This document shows positions 56,467 to 64,000 of a stretch of 64,000 nt of DNA, in pieces. The stretch covers positions 318,501 through 382,500 of the forward strand of contig NZ_OY781882.1 of assembly GCF_963677125.1 (NCBI RefSeq), written 5' to 3'. The notes under the pieces were generated by a model. That model searched no databases and had not been told where the DNA came from. It saw only the letters and a program-made list of their open reading frames with translations. Positions within the stretch are counted from its first letter, which is position 1, and every line of letters begins with the position of its first letter. Origin of the DNA: an uncultured Desulfobacter sp. Its GTDB lineage: Bacteria; Desulfobacterota; Desulfobacteria; Desulfobacterales; Desulfobacteraceae. Both the position numbers and the translations under genes were made by a program.

Positions 56467-56489
56467 AAATGTAAAAAGGAGGACGACAG

Positions 56490-56780
56490 ATGTTTAAGGG
56501 TATGCCAAAGATATTTTGGGCCGGAACTGCGTTGATGTATGGCTGGATTGCCATTTTCATGGTCTTGGAGATGACAATCCCCGGCTTTCCACTGAAAAAG
56601 TTCATGGGGGTGCCGGCCTGCTACACCTATAATTGGATTGTCGGCCTCTGGTTGATGAACATCATCATTTCTTTTCTATACTACAGGTTTGAGGAAAAAA
56701 GAGAAGAGAGGATCGCGGCCAGGAAAAGTCATGAGACACCGGATGCACCCGCGGGTGCCAATATTGTTCAAGAAAATTGA
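56490..56780 (+). CDS. Small two-helix membrane protein, putative symporter subunit
   Basis: 96 residues with two membrane helices (FWAGTALMYGWIAIFMVLEM; YNWIVGLWLMNIIISFLYY) and a charged, Ala/Pro-rich tail. Small proteins of this sort (DUF485, DUF997, DUF4212) often precede sodium:solute symporters. The symporter gene begins 27 bp later, so they are likely co-expressed. AGGAGG lies before the ATG. Confidence 0.75.
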   Translation: MFKGMPKIFWAGTALMYGWIAIFMVLEMTIPGFPLKKFMGVPACYTYNWIVGLWLMNIIISFLYYRFEEKREERIAARKSHETPDAPAGANIVQEN

Positions 56781-56807
56781 TCGGCAGCCATATATAAGGA
56801 GGCAGTA

Positions 56808-58406
56808 ATGGGTGTTAATCCAATCGTCATTTTAGGTTCCGTACTCTATTTTGCAGTGATCTTTTATATCGGATGGTATTCGCGCAAGGCGTCCATGGAT
56901 TCGTCCGATTTTTATGTGGCCGGAAGAAAAGTCGGTCCCCTCGTGAATGGGTCGGCCCTGGCCGCCACATATTTCAGTCCGGCAAGTTTTCTGGGGCTGC
57001 CGGCGTTCATTTTTATTTTAGGCTACCCGTTCTGGTGGGCGCTCGTAGGCATCATCGGGGGCATGCCTATTGCAACGTTGCTGACCGCAGCTCCCCTGCG
57101 CAAGTATGCCCCGACATCGTTCACGGATTACTATGCAGACCGCTATGATACCAAATGGCTGCGCCTGGTGGCGGGCATCCCCACACTGATTGGCGGACTG
57201 GCCTATGTCATTTTGTCAATCGTGGGCACGGCCCTGTTTTTGCTGGCCATCCTGCAGATTCCTTTCAATGTATCCGTTATCCTGGCATCCGTTGTCGTTT
57301 TTGCTTACATCTATTTCGGCGGGATGGTCGCCACCACCATCTCAACGGCGTTTCAGGGATTTGCCATGACCGTTGCTTCGGTGCTGGCCGCAGGATATGT
57401 AATCTATAATTTTGGCGGACTGAACGGTCTGACCGATGCAGTGCTGGCCAACAGCGGCAATTTTTTTAACATGCCCTATGTTTCCCAAGCCGCATCTCAT
57501 CCGCTTATGGCCACCTGGACCGGTGTGGTGGGTTTTTTCTTTGTGTGGCATTTCGGTTTTTCCGCCATGCCATATACCGTGGTTCGTTTTTTTACCACCC
57601 AGGATATTAAGGCTGCACGGCGCAGCGTTTTCTGGGCCGTAACCATCGGCGGCGCCATGTATGGCGGGCTGGTTATTATCGGCACCGGTGCCAGGGTATT
57701 GATCGAAACCCTTCATCCCCTTATGCAGACCGAAGGTATTACCAACGCCATGGGGGTACTCAAACACATGAAGACCGCATACGGCGTTGCCGGGGCATCC
57801 GTCACAGATTACTCCATGATTGCCGCCGTGGAAGGTTTAAAAAGCCCCTTCCTGCTTTCCGTACTGGCGGCGGGCGGTTTGGCCATTGCCATGGCCACAG
57901 CCTCAGGCTGGACCATGGTTCTGAATGTGTTGCTGGGACGGGACCTGATGGGAAAAGTGTTCGGCAGCAGATGGCCTGAGGATAAGCCTGTGCAGGCCAC
58001 ACGGGTTATGACCATACTGATCGTATTCATCTGTATGCTCTTCGCATTCAACCCGCCGGCGCTGGTTTTGGATATCTCCGGGGCGGCATTTATTGTTATC
58101 CTTTGCTCTGTTGGTCCCCCGCTGATATTAGGCATCTGGTGGACCCGGGCCACAACAACAGCCGCCATTACCAACATCCTGGTCATGACAACGCTTTCAT
58201 GCGGATCATGGATGTACGCAAAATACAAACTGGGCAGTTACCATTGGTTTTTCCTTAGTGATCCGGCAAATAAAATCAGTACACCCCACCAATTTTACTG
58301 GGTGTTCGTCGGATTTGCTTTCTTTATTGTTGTCAGCCTGATGACCAAACCGTGCAAAGATGAAGTAATTCAGAAATATTCACTGGATATAAGACCGGAA
58401 GAATAA
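56808..58406 (+). CDS. Sodium:solute symporter, ActP-like
   Basis: 532 residues, about 13 helices. SSS family: DFYVAGRKVGPLVNGSALAA, TYFSPASFLGLPAFIFILGY, MPYTVVRFFTTQDIKAARRS and FLLSVLAAGGLAIAMATASG resemble the acetate permease ActP. Monocarboxylate uptake, perhaps acetate or a related acid, is the best guess; amino acid uptake is also possible given the Lrp gene nearby. AAGGAGG lies before the ATG, and a terminator follows. Confidence 0.88.
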   Translation: MGVNPIVILGSVLYFAVIFYIGWYSRKASMDSSDFYVAGRKVGPLVNGSALAATYFSPASFLGLPAFIFILGYPFWWALVGIIGGMPIATLLTAAPLRKYAPTSFTDYYADRYDTKWLRLVAGIPTLIGGLAYVILSIVGTALFLLAILQIPFNVSVILASVVVFAYIYFGGMVATTISTAFQGFAMTVASVLAAGYVIYNFGGLNGLTDAVLANSGNFFNMPYVSQAASHPLMATWTGVVGFFFVWHFGFSAMPYTVVRFFTTQDIKAARRSVFWAVTIGGAMYGGLVIIGTGARVLIETLHPLMQTEGITNAMGVLKHMKTAYGVAGASVTDYSMIAAVEGLKSPFLLSVLAAGGLAIAMATASGWTMVLNVLLGRDLMGKVFGSRWPEDKPVQATRVMTILIVFICMLFAFNPPALVLDISGAAFIVILCSVGPPLILGIWWTRATTTAAITNILVMTTLSCGSWMYAKYKLGSYHWFFLSDPANKISTPHQFYWVFVGFAFFIVVSLMTKPCKDEVIQKYSLDIRPEE

Positions 58407-58415
58407 TCGATACAC

Positions 58416-58444
58416 GCCACCCCTGCACCATGGGCAGGGGTGGC
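58416..58444 (+). terminator. Terminator after the symporter
   Basis: GCCACCCCTGC (58416-58426) pairs perfectly with GCAGGGGTGGC (58434-58444), followed by ATTTTATAA. It lies 9 bp after the stop and runs into the family A repeat. Confidence 0.88.
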
Positions 58445-58446
58445 AT

Positions 58447-58544
58447 TTTATAAACGGTCACGGACCGTCTTGGGTCTTTGACCGTGGTTCGGCCCACAAC
58501 AAAGATTGAAAGATCTGAGTAACTTACCCAGACTTTCTTATAAA
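58447..58544 (+). repeat. Family A repeat
   Basis: TTATAAACGGTCACGGACC, GACCGTGGTTCGGCCCACAAC, TTGAAAGATCTGAGTAAC and CCCAGACTTTCTTATAAA. It lies 20 bp before the 78-aa gene, whose ribosome-binding region begins just after it. Confidence 0.78.
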
Positions 58545-58564
58545 AACAATATCGGCGGGGAATC

Positions 58565-58801
58565 ATGACAACAGAAAAAGAACGCAACAAACGATTGCTG
58601 AACTGGGAGAAAAACAAGCGCAGATGGTACAATACCTATCTGTTCACAGGAATCGGCATTAATTTTCTTTTGTATTACACAAAACCCTATGGGTTTGATC
58701 CGAGCGGAAGTATTTTCTGGGGCTCTTTTTTCGGGTTGGGGATTCCGCTTGTGACCATGTTCGGTCTATCCTATCTTCATCAAAAACTGCTGGGATTATA
58801 A
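58565..58801 (+). CDS. Small membrane protein, unknown
   Basis: 78 residues. A charged N-terminus (KERNKRLLNWEKNKRRW) is followed by two hydrophobic segments (YLFTGIGINFLLYY; SIFWGSFFGLGIPLVTMFGL). I do not recognise a family. GGGG precedes the ATG. It ends 3 bp before the next gene, so the two are likely translated together. Confidence 0.65.
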   Translation: MTTEKERNKRLLNWEKNKRRWYNTYLFTGIGINFLLYYTKPYGFDPSGSIFWGSFFGLGIPLVTMFGLSYLHQKLLGL

Positions 58802-58804
58802 CCA

Positions 58805-59719
58805 TTGATAAGATTTTATAGATTGTTTCCGGTTTTTTGCCTCGCACTGGTATTTGGGGTGCCTGTCCCAGTCTGTTTAGGTGACGTGCTGTTTGTCCAT
58901 GATTATCAGAGTGATGAATACCTCATGGGCAAACAGGAGTCCGAACTTCGGGTGGGCTACACCCCACGGGCCATGCTGGTGGACAAACAGACCCGCTATA
59001 CCGGAAACTGGATGAAACGGTTTTTCGGTGAGGTCAAGGAGCAGCGGGACACCACCCACTTTCTGTTGGAGAAACGCCGGATCCGGGAAATTGACTGGTA
59101 TAAAAACAAAATTTTAATCTTGCCGTTTGAGAATATAAAAAATGTACGGATGCTTCAGGCCGATAACGCTATGGCGCAAGGGGCTGCCGAGATTCTCAAT
59201 GCCCGCTACCAAGTTGTAGATCCGGTGTTCACCATTACAGTGGATCCTGAAATGAAAACAGTGGGCGGATATCCATGTCGATACATTAAAGCCGACCTGA
59301 GGCTGGAGACCCGGGATCTTAAAAAGAGCGCGGCAAGTATCACACTGATTCGCCAGCATCTATGGGTATCGGATGCCGTACCCGGCACGGATCAATATGA
59401 TGATTTTCACCGGCATTTGGCACAGTCCCTTGGCCTTGAAGCCGAACGGCTGGGGCAATTGAACTTCCTGCTCAGGTATTGGCAGGGACCCCTGGACCCC
59501 ATCCGGGAATCCCTTGTTCAGATCAAAGGGTATCCCGTTCAAAACGATTTTACCGTTGAAGCTCAATATGTCAAAAATACCGGCAGTCCAACCCCTGCAG
59601 TAATTTCGAAAATGATCAAACAAGAACGCATGACGCTCAGTGAAGCCAAGGTTATAGATATCCTGGATGAAAGCCGATTCGCTGCTGTCGGCCCGTTCAG
59701 CGAAGTGACACTTCAATAA
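58805..59719 (+). CDS. Secreted protein of unknown function
   Basis: 304 residues with an N-terminal signal peptide (RLFPVFCLALVFGVPVPVCLG). The mature part is soluble, mixed alpha/beta, with YKNKILILPFENIKNVRM, DPEMKTVGGYPCRYIKADLR and RQHLWVSDAVPGTDQYDDF; I do not recognise a family. TTG start, 3 bp after the previous stop. It probably acts in the periplasm or outer membrane. Being encoded with a small membrane protein hints at an envelope function only. Confidence 0.65.
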   Translation: MIRFYRLFPVFCLALVFGVPVPVCLGDVLFVHDYQSDEYLMGKQESELRVGYTPRAMLVDKQTRYTGNWMKRFFGEVKEQRDTTHFLLEKRRIREIDWYKNKILILPFENIKNVRMLQADNAMAQGAAEILNARYQVVDPVFTITVDPEMKTVGGYPCRYIKADLRLETRDLKKSAASITLIRQHLWVSDAVPGTDQYDDFHRHLAQSLGLEAERLGQLNFLLRYWQGPLDPIRESLVQIKGYPVQNDFTVEAQYVKNTGSPTPAVISKMIKQERMTLSEAKVIDILDESRFAAVGPFSEVTLQ

Positions 59720-59758
59720 ACCGGGCCTAATTTTATTTTTGTGGCCGAATTAATATTA

Positions 59759-59908
59759 TCTAGTGTCTGACCGAAAACCTGGAAATTTTGTTGAGTACAA
59801 GGCGGGCACAAATTTTAACCGGAGGAATACATAGAGTATTTTGAGGATTAAAATTTGGGACCAACGAAGTAATCGGCAAAATTTACGGTTTTCGGTCGGG
59901 CACTATCT
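59759..59908. repeat. Family B repeat (MITE-like)
   Basis: The most symmetrical copy. Left arm TAGTGTCTGACCGAAAACC with GGAAATTTTG; right arm CAAAATTTACGGTTTTCGG with TCGGGCACTA. It lies between convergent genes and could serve as a bidirectional terminator. Confidence 0.78.
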
Positions 59909-59945
59909 AAGAAAAGGCTGCCCTGGATATCTATCGGAACAGCCT

Positions 59946-60518
59946 TCAAAACCTGTTTCTTTTGTAGAAATAGATGACCACCAGCAGTTTTGCCTTTGAC
60001 CGGCCAAGGCTTTTACCTACATGGGGCACAATGGAGTCAAAGTAGATGTTGTCCCCGGCATTAAGATTATAAACTTCGTCCCCGTAATGAAATTCAAGCC
60101 GGCCGTCCAGCACATGGATGGTTTCTTCGCCCTCGTGAGTATAGGTCCGGTTGATATCAAAGGGGGCGTGGATGATAAAAGGCTCCATGTTTTTGCCCGG
60201 TTTTCCTTCGGCCAGGGGTTCATAATCATATCCTGCAAAAAGATCGGTCTCCCGAATCAGGGGACGTTTTTCTTTTTTGCTTAAAAAGAGTCGGACATCT
60301 TTTACAGGAGAGGCATCTCCGGCAAGAAGGGAGGTGAGCTCAATGTCCAGGCCTGCCGCAATTTTGTTCAAGGTGGAGTAGGGCGGTGCCTTTTTAGACC
60401 GCTCCACCTTTGATAAATAGCCCTTGGTCAGACCGGTCCGATCCGCTAAATCCTGAAGCGTCAATTGCCGCGCAGTTCTTAAGTTTTTTATGCTTTCCGA
60501 TATGCTTTTTTCATCCAT
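59946..60518 (-). CDS. XRE-family regulator with cupin domain
   Basis: 190 residues. Helix-turn-helix at about 8-62 (RQLTLQDLADRTGLTKGYLSKVER) and a C-terminal cupin (about 115-185; HEGEETIHVLDGRLEF, LNAGDNIYFDSIVPH). Such regulators sense small ligands and often control uptake systems. It is the last gene after dctPQM on the minus strand, with an 18-bp gap after dctM, so it likely regulates that transporter. Confidence 0.9.
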   Translation of the reverse strand: MDEKSISESIKNLRTARQLTLQDLADRTGLTKGYLSKVERSKKAPPYSTLNKIAAGLDIELTSLLAGDASPVKDVRLFLSKKEKRPLIRETDLFAGYDYEPLAEGKPGKNMEPFIIHAPFDINRTYTHEGEETIHVLDGRLEFHYGDEVYNLNAGDNIYFDSIVPHVGKSLGRSKAKLLVVIYFYKRNRF

Positions 60519-60536
60519 AGTGAAATTTAATCTATT

Positions 60537-61814
60537 CTAGTTCAATAGCCATTTAGGTAGAGCCAAAGAAAGCCACGGGATATAGGTAACCAGCATCAGA
60601 CAGATGAGCATGATGACCAGGAACGGTGCCACACCCCTGGCAATTTTCACCAGCGGTTGCTTGGTGATGCCCGATGCCACAAATAGGTTCAGGCCAAAAG
60701 GCGGTGTCAGCATGCCCATCTGGATGTTAAGCACCATGACTACGCCGAAGTGAATCAGATCAATACCATAGCGGGTCAGGGTCTCAAGAAAGATGGGTGC
60801 CAGGATCAGCATGGCGGATACATCGTCCATAAAACAGCCCAGAATGAGAAACAGGATGTTCACGGTGAGCAGAAATATCCAGGGGCTGTCAATATGTTGG
60901 ATAATAATGTCTGCCAACTGCTGGGGAATCTGTTCTGCCGTAAGCAGCCAGATAAATGTCATGGCGCACGAGAGAATGAATAGCAGGCAGGCCGAAAGCA
61001 CGGCCCCCTCTCTGCAGACATCCGTGATTTGGGAAAATTTAAATTCCTTGTACACAAAAAGTTCAATGACCAATGCATATATTACAGAGACCGCCGCAGC
61101 TTCAGTGGGGGTGAATATGCCTGAATAGATTCCGCCTAAAACAATGACCGGCAAAATTAATGCCCAGATGCCTTCTTTGGCCGTGCGCAGCACTTTGGCC
61201 GCAGATGCTTTGCCGGTAATTCGCCAATTGTTTTTTTTGGCCGCAAAAAAGGTGTAGGCCATCAGGGCAGCACCCGTAAGAAGTCCGGGAATGATGCCAG
61301 CCATAAAAATTTTGGATACGGATACATTCATGACCAGGCAGTAGAGAATCATGGGTATGGAAGGCGGGATTACGATACCCAGTGATCCTGAAACAGTGAT
61401 CAAGCCAAGGGAGAATTTTTCATCATACCCTGCCTTGATCAGGGCCGGGATCATGATGGAACCGATAGCCACCACTGTGGCAGGAGAAGACCCTGAAATG
61501 GCGGCAAAGAAAATACAGGCCAATACGCCTGCCATGGCAAGGCCGCCCGGGAACCATCCCACAAGGGCATTGACAAAAGCGATCAGCTTTTTGGCGATAC
61601 TGCCCCTTGTCATGATGGAACCTGCCAAAATAAAAAAGGGAATGGCCAGGAGGATAAAATTGTCCAGGGCGTTAAAGAGCTGCTGGGTGATGATGTGCAA
61701 CGGGGTCGAGGTAAAAAATACCAGGCAACCCAGGGTGGTCACCCCAAGAATTACGGCAATGGGCATGCCTAAAAAGAGCAGGAGCGTAAAAGAGACGCAG
61801 ATAAATAAAATCAT
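60537..61814 (-). CDS. dctM: TRAP transporter, large permease
   Basis: 425 residues, about 12 helices, DctM-type: GSIMTRGSIAKKLIAFVNAL, CIFFAAISGSSPATVVAIG, GIVIPPSIPMILY and TPPFGLNLFVASGI. It is the ion-driven (Na+) permease subunit of a tripartite TRAP transporter. Its start overlaps the dctQ stop by 4 bp, the usual coupling. Confidence 0.95.
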   Translation of the reverse strand: MILFICVSFTLLLFLGMPIAVILGVTTLGCLVFFTSTPLHIITQQLFNALDNFILLAIPFFILAGSIMTRGSIAKKLIAFVNALVGWFPGGLAMAGVLACIFFAAISGSSPATVVAIGSIMIPALIKAGYDEKFSLGLITVSGSLGIVIPPSIPMILYCLVMNVSVSKIFMAGIIPGLLTGAALMAYTFFAAKKNNWRITGKASAAKVLRTAKEGIWALILPVIVLGGIYSGIFTPTEAAAVSVIYALVIELFVYKEFKFSQITDVCREGAVLSACLLFILSCAMTFIWLLTAEQIPQQLADIIIQHIDSPWIFLLTVNILFLILGCFMDDVSAMLILAPIFLETLTRYGIDLIHFGVVMVLNIQMGMLTPPFGLNLFVASGITKQPLVKIARGVAPFLVIMLICLMLVTYIPWLSLALPKWLLN

Positions 61815-62386
61815 TGATTCACCTCCCCGGACCCGGCAGCATTGGATTGGGCAGGCGTACGGCTGCCAAAAGCCTCTTTGATGAATCCAAACCCTTTGAT
61901 GCTGAAACGGGTGCCGATTACCACCGAAAATGCCGGGATGGGCAGGTAGGCAATGTACATGGGCATACCCATCACAGGAGAGGTGGTTTCATACCCGTAC
62001 ATTCGGGAGATGATCTTCCAGGAGTAGACGGCCACGATAAAAAAGAATCCTGCGCTCAACAGATGGGAAAGCAAATTTACCAGCCACCTGATGGATAACG
62101 GCAGCATTAGGATCAGAAGATCCATGGTAAAGTGGGAACCGGTTTTAACCCCGATGGCAGCCCCAAGAAAGGCGATAAATACGCCAAGATATCGTCCCAG
62201 TTCTTCAAACCAGGGAAAACTGAAGTTAAAAATATACCGGGTAATGACCTGAACAAAGCCGATCAAGGCCAGTATCAGGATGGTCCAGACCAGGGTAAAG
62301 TTTTCCACACGGTCAATGAATTTGAAAATTCGCTGCAAAGGGGCGCTCCAAAAACGGGGTGTGAAAAGCATCTTCGTACTTTTCAC
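61811..62386 (-). CDS. dctQ: TRAP transporter, small permease
   Basis: 191 residues, four helices, DctQ family: a typical RYIFNFSFPWFEELGRYLGV segment and GAAIGVKTGSHFTMDLL. It bridges DctM and the binding protein. There is a 28-bp gap after dctP. Confidence 0.92.
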   Translation of the reverse strand: MKSTKMLFTPRFWSAPLQRIFKFIDRVENFTLVWTILILALIGFVQVITRYIFNFSFPWFEELGRYLGVFIAFLGAAIGVKTGSHFTMDLLILMLPLSIRWLVNLLSHLLSAGFFFIVAVYSWKIISRMYGYETTSPVMGMPMYIAYLPIPAFSVVIGTRFSIKGFGFIKEAFGSRTPAQSNAAGSGEVNQ

Positions 62387-62414
62387 ACCAAAGGTTAGCT
62401 ACAATTTTTTTCAA

Positions 62415-63470
62415 TTACCGGTGATTGGCTTCAATTCGTTTGAGCATGAAATCAAAGATTTCATCTCCCAGTTTTTTACGGTATTTGTTCCACACCGGCA
62501 CCATGGCCTCACGGAAGCGGTCGCGCTCTTGGGGTGTCAATTCAATGATCTCGATCTTTTCCTGCTTGGCGTAGTCTGCAATGGAGATTCCGATCTTGGG
62601 AAGGGATTCTTTCATGCGGGCATTGACCACCCGGTTTTCAACCATGGCCAGTTCAGCCGCCTGCCTGAAAATTTCCTGCTCCGTTTTAGAAAGGCTTTCC
62701 CAGTAATCTATGCTGATCACGGTGACACATGCGGTCATACAGTGCTGGGTCATGGTCACATACTTGGTCACCTCAGTGACCTTGGTGAGAATGGCCGTAA
62801 TTAAGGGGTTTTCCTGGGCATCAATGACGCCCGTTTGAAGGGCGTTGTACATTTCGGGAAAAGGGATGCCTACGGCGGTTGCGCCCAACTGTTCAAAGGT
62901 GTCCAAATATGCCGGAGAGTTCATTACCCGGATTTTAAGACCTTTGATGTCTTCCGGGGTGTGGATAGGCCGTTTGGTATTGGAAAAATCTCTAATATCA
63001 TTTTCCATCCAGCCGATGGCAATGAATCCCTTTTTGGGAAAAGCGGAAAATATTTTTTTTCTGACTGCGGGATCATCAAGGGTGGCATAGGCCGTTGCCC
63101 GGTTCGGAAAAATAAAGGGCATATCCAGAACTGCGCACTGGGGCTCAAAATTTTGAAGTACAGCCGTGGTCAACGAGGCAATTTGGAGTGTGCCGGACTG
63201 GACCTGCTCCGCCATGGACCGTTCGCTGCCCAGTTGCCCCATGGGAAACACCTTGATGTCGATTTTGCCGTTGGTTTTTTCCCGTACATAGTCGGCAAAA
63301 ACTTTAGCACCGGCATTAAGGCCGTGGAACTGGGGGGCGATATGGCCGAATTTTACGGTATTGGCAAAGGCTGGAGCAGATAGGATAATTCCTGCTAAGA
63401 GGGCTATGGTCACTATTCGTGCCGTTTTTATTGTCCGCGCACGCAGGCTGAAAAATTGGGGGGTTTTCAT
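62415..63470 (-). CDS. dctP: TRAP transporter substrate-binding protein
   Basis: 351 residues with a signal peptide (about 1-36, ending SAPAFA). DctP family: VKFGHIAPQFHGLNAGAKVF, FPMGQLGSERSMAEQVQSG, IKGLKIRVMNSPAYLDTF and the carboxylate-binding region VGIPFPEMYNALQTGVIDAQ. Substrates of such proteins are usually organic acids or sulfonates; the exact ligand is not clear. Start at MKTPQF with AAGGAG upstream; 26 extra codons upstream in frame are not needed. Confidence 0.92.
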   Translation of the reverse strand: MKTPQFFSLRARTIKTARIVTIALLAGIILSAPAFANTVKFGHIAPQFHGLNAGAKVFADYVREKTNGKIDIKVFPMGQLGSERSMAEQVQSGTLQIASLTTAVLQNFEPQCAVLDMPFIFPNRATAYATLDDPAVRKKIFSAFPKKGFIAIGWMENDIRDFSNTKRPIHTPEDIKGLKIRVMNSPAYLDTFEQLGATAVGIPFPEMYNALQTGVIDAQENPLITAILTKVTEVTKYVTMTQHCMTACVTVISIDYWESLSKTEQEIFRQAAELAMVENRVVNARMKESLPKIGISIADYAKQEKIEIIELTPQERDRFREAMVPVWNKYRKKLGDEIFDFMLKRIEANHR

Positions 63471-63910
63471 CAGGATATACTCCTTAAGGGTGTGTTTATT
63501 GGATGATTTCGGAGGGGAGATGTACTCCAAATGTTTTCTGTTTGTCAACTTTTCACAGGATCGGCAAGTCTTTGGAATGCTTATAATCGTCTCGTAAAAG
63601 CTGTGCTGTGAGATATCTTTATGGGCTGAATCCCGTAGAAGGCTTTTAAAAATTAGGTGGTTTGTTGAATTTGCTTAATTTTAAATATTTTTCATTTATG
63701 GAAACTTTTTTGGATATACTGATTTTTGATTTGCACCAACACGGCAGACAACGATTGTTTCCTGTAAGGAAAATAATCCGCTTGACAGGTGTTTGGCATA
63801 TTGGTAGACAGTTTGCCCTTAATCTTAAGTTAATTAGATTAAAAATATAGAATTATCAGGCCATGGTCGACAAGGTTTCGTGATCTAGGCCCCTATGTGA
63901 AGGAGAGAAA
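63471..63910. other. Intergenic region upstream of dctP
   Basis: 440 bp, AT-rich, with no supported gene. It must carry the dctP promoter on the minus strand and that of the next gene on the plus strand. No repeat of family A or B and no clear dyad is seen. Confidence 0.4.
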
Positions 63911-64000
63911 ATGAGAGCAGTCAAAAGAGTATGTTTAGGGTTGGCGATCATGCTGGGAATAAGTTTTTCCATACCCGGCACGGCACCTGCCAAAACTATT
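63911..64000 (+). CDS. Secreted protein, 5' end only
   Basis: The window ends after 30 codons. The visible part is a signal peptide (RAVKRVCLGLAIMLGISFS, cleavage near GTAPAK). AAGGAGAG lies 5 bp before the ATG. It is divergent from the TRAP genes, and so might be another periplasmic binding protein, but the mature protein is not in view. Confidence 0.7.
   Translation, partial: MRAVKRVCLGLAIMLGISFSIPGTAPAKTI

Noticed and set aside
63662..63850. 62-codon frame before the last gene
   Set aside because: AT-rich intergenic region, no ribosome-binding site and no recognisable protein character.
1..64000. CRISPR array, tRNA, rRNA, prophage or classic insertion sequence
   Set aside because: I read for evenly spaced repeats, T-loop patterns, transposases and phage genes and saw none; the repeats present are short, dispersed and palindromic.

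Overview
The window looks like chromosome of a complete-oxidising, acetate-using sulfate reducer of the Desulfobacter/Desulfobacteraceae type (Desulfobacterota). The best pointers are a succinyl-CoA:acetate CoA-transferase (30911-32458), the hallmark acetate-activating enzyme of Desulfobacter; an NfnAB electron-bifurcating transhydrogenase; several multihaem c-type cytochromes, including a tandem cytochrome c3; a tungstate ABC transporter; a molybdenum storage protein subunit; and a very large load of sensory kinases. The assignment is an inference from gene content; no rRNA or tRNA is present.

Layout. 1-6.5 kb: Mo/W island with a MosB-like storage subunit, a 69-aa protein divergent from a PadR repressor, a small DUF4242-like protein, a sigma-54 activator with a Cys-rich PAS domain, and tupABC. 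7.1-13.2 kb: a likely operon of two cytochrome bd subunit I-like membrane proteins, the second fused to eight c-haem sites, followed 19 bp later by a chemoreceptor with a CZB-type tail. 13.2-30.5 kb: a signalling block with an HD-GYP regulator, a 1301-aa five-PAS hybrid kinase, a lone periplasmic binding protein, a second hybrid kinase, a dCache_3 kinase, a REC-GAF-GGDEF-EAL protein, an HDOD protein, a receiver protein and a PAS kinase. 30.9-32.5 kb: CoA-transferase with a clear terminator. 32.5-37.1 kb: sucrose module with fructokinase, fused sucrose-phosphate synthase/phosphatase and sucrose phosphorylase. 37.6-44.4 kb: CoA-disulfide reductase-rhodanese, DUF309, a class I amidotransferase-like hydrolase, a tandem tetrahaem cytochrome c3, thymidylate kinase, DUF3842 and a CooT-like protein. 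44.7-51.5 kb: nfnAB, GTP-dependent PEP carboxykinase, a PHP phosphoesterase and a flavin-binding split-barrel protein. 51.6-59.7 kb: class III aminotransferase, methylmalonate-semialdehyde dehydrogenase, an Lrp regulator and an ActP-like symporter, i.e. an amino-acid/carboxylate uptake and catabolism region. 59.9-63.5 kb: TRAP transporter dctPQM with an XRE-cupin regulator. The window ends inside a secreted protein.

Two families of structured intergenic repeats run through the window. Family A (about 100 bp, two hairpins) has seven full copies plus fragments. Family B (about 150 bp, near-palindromic, MITE-like) has three full copies plus a remnant. Several copies overlap gene ends and supply stop codons and C-terminal residues.

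The least ordinary features are the bd-like/octahaem fusion operon with its own chemoreceptor, the compact sucrose make-and-break cycle in a sulfate reducer, and the two repeat families.
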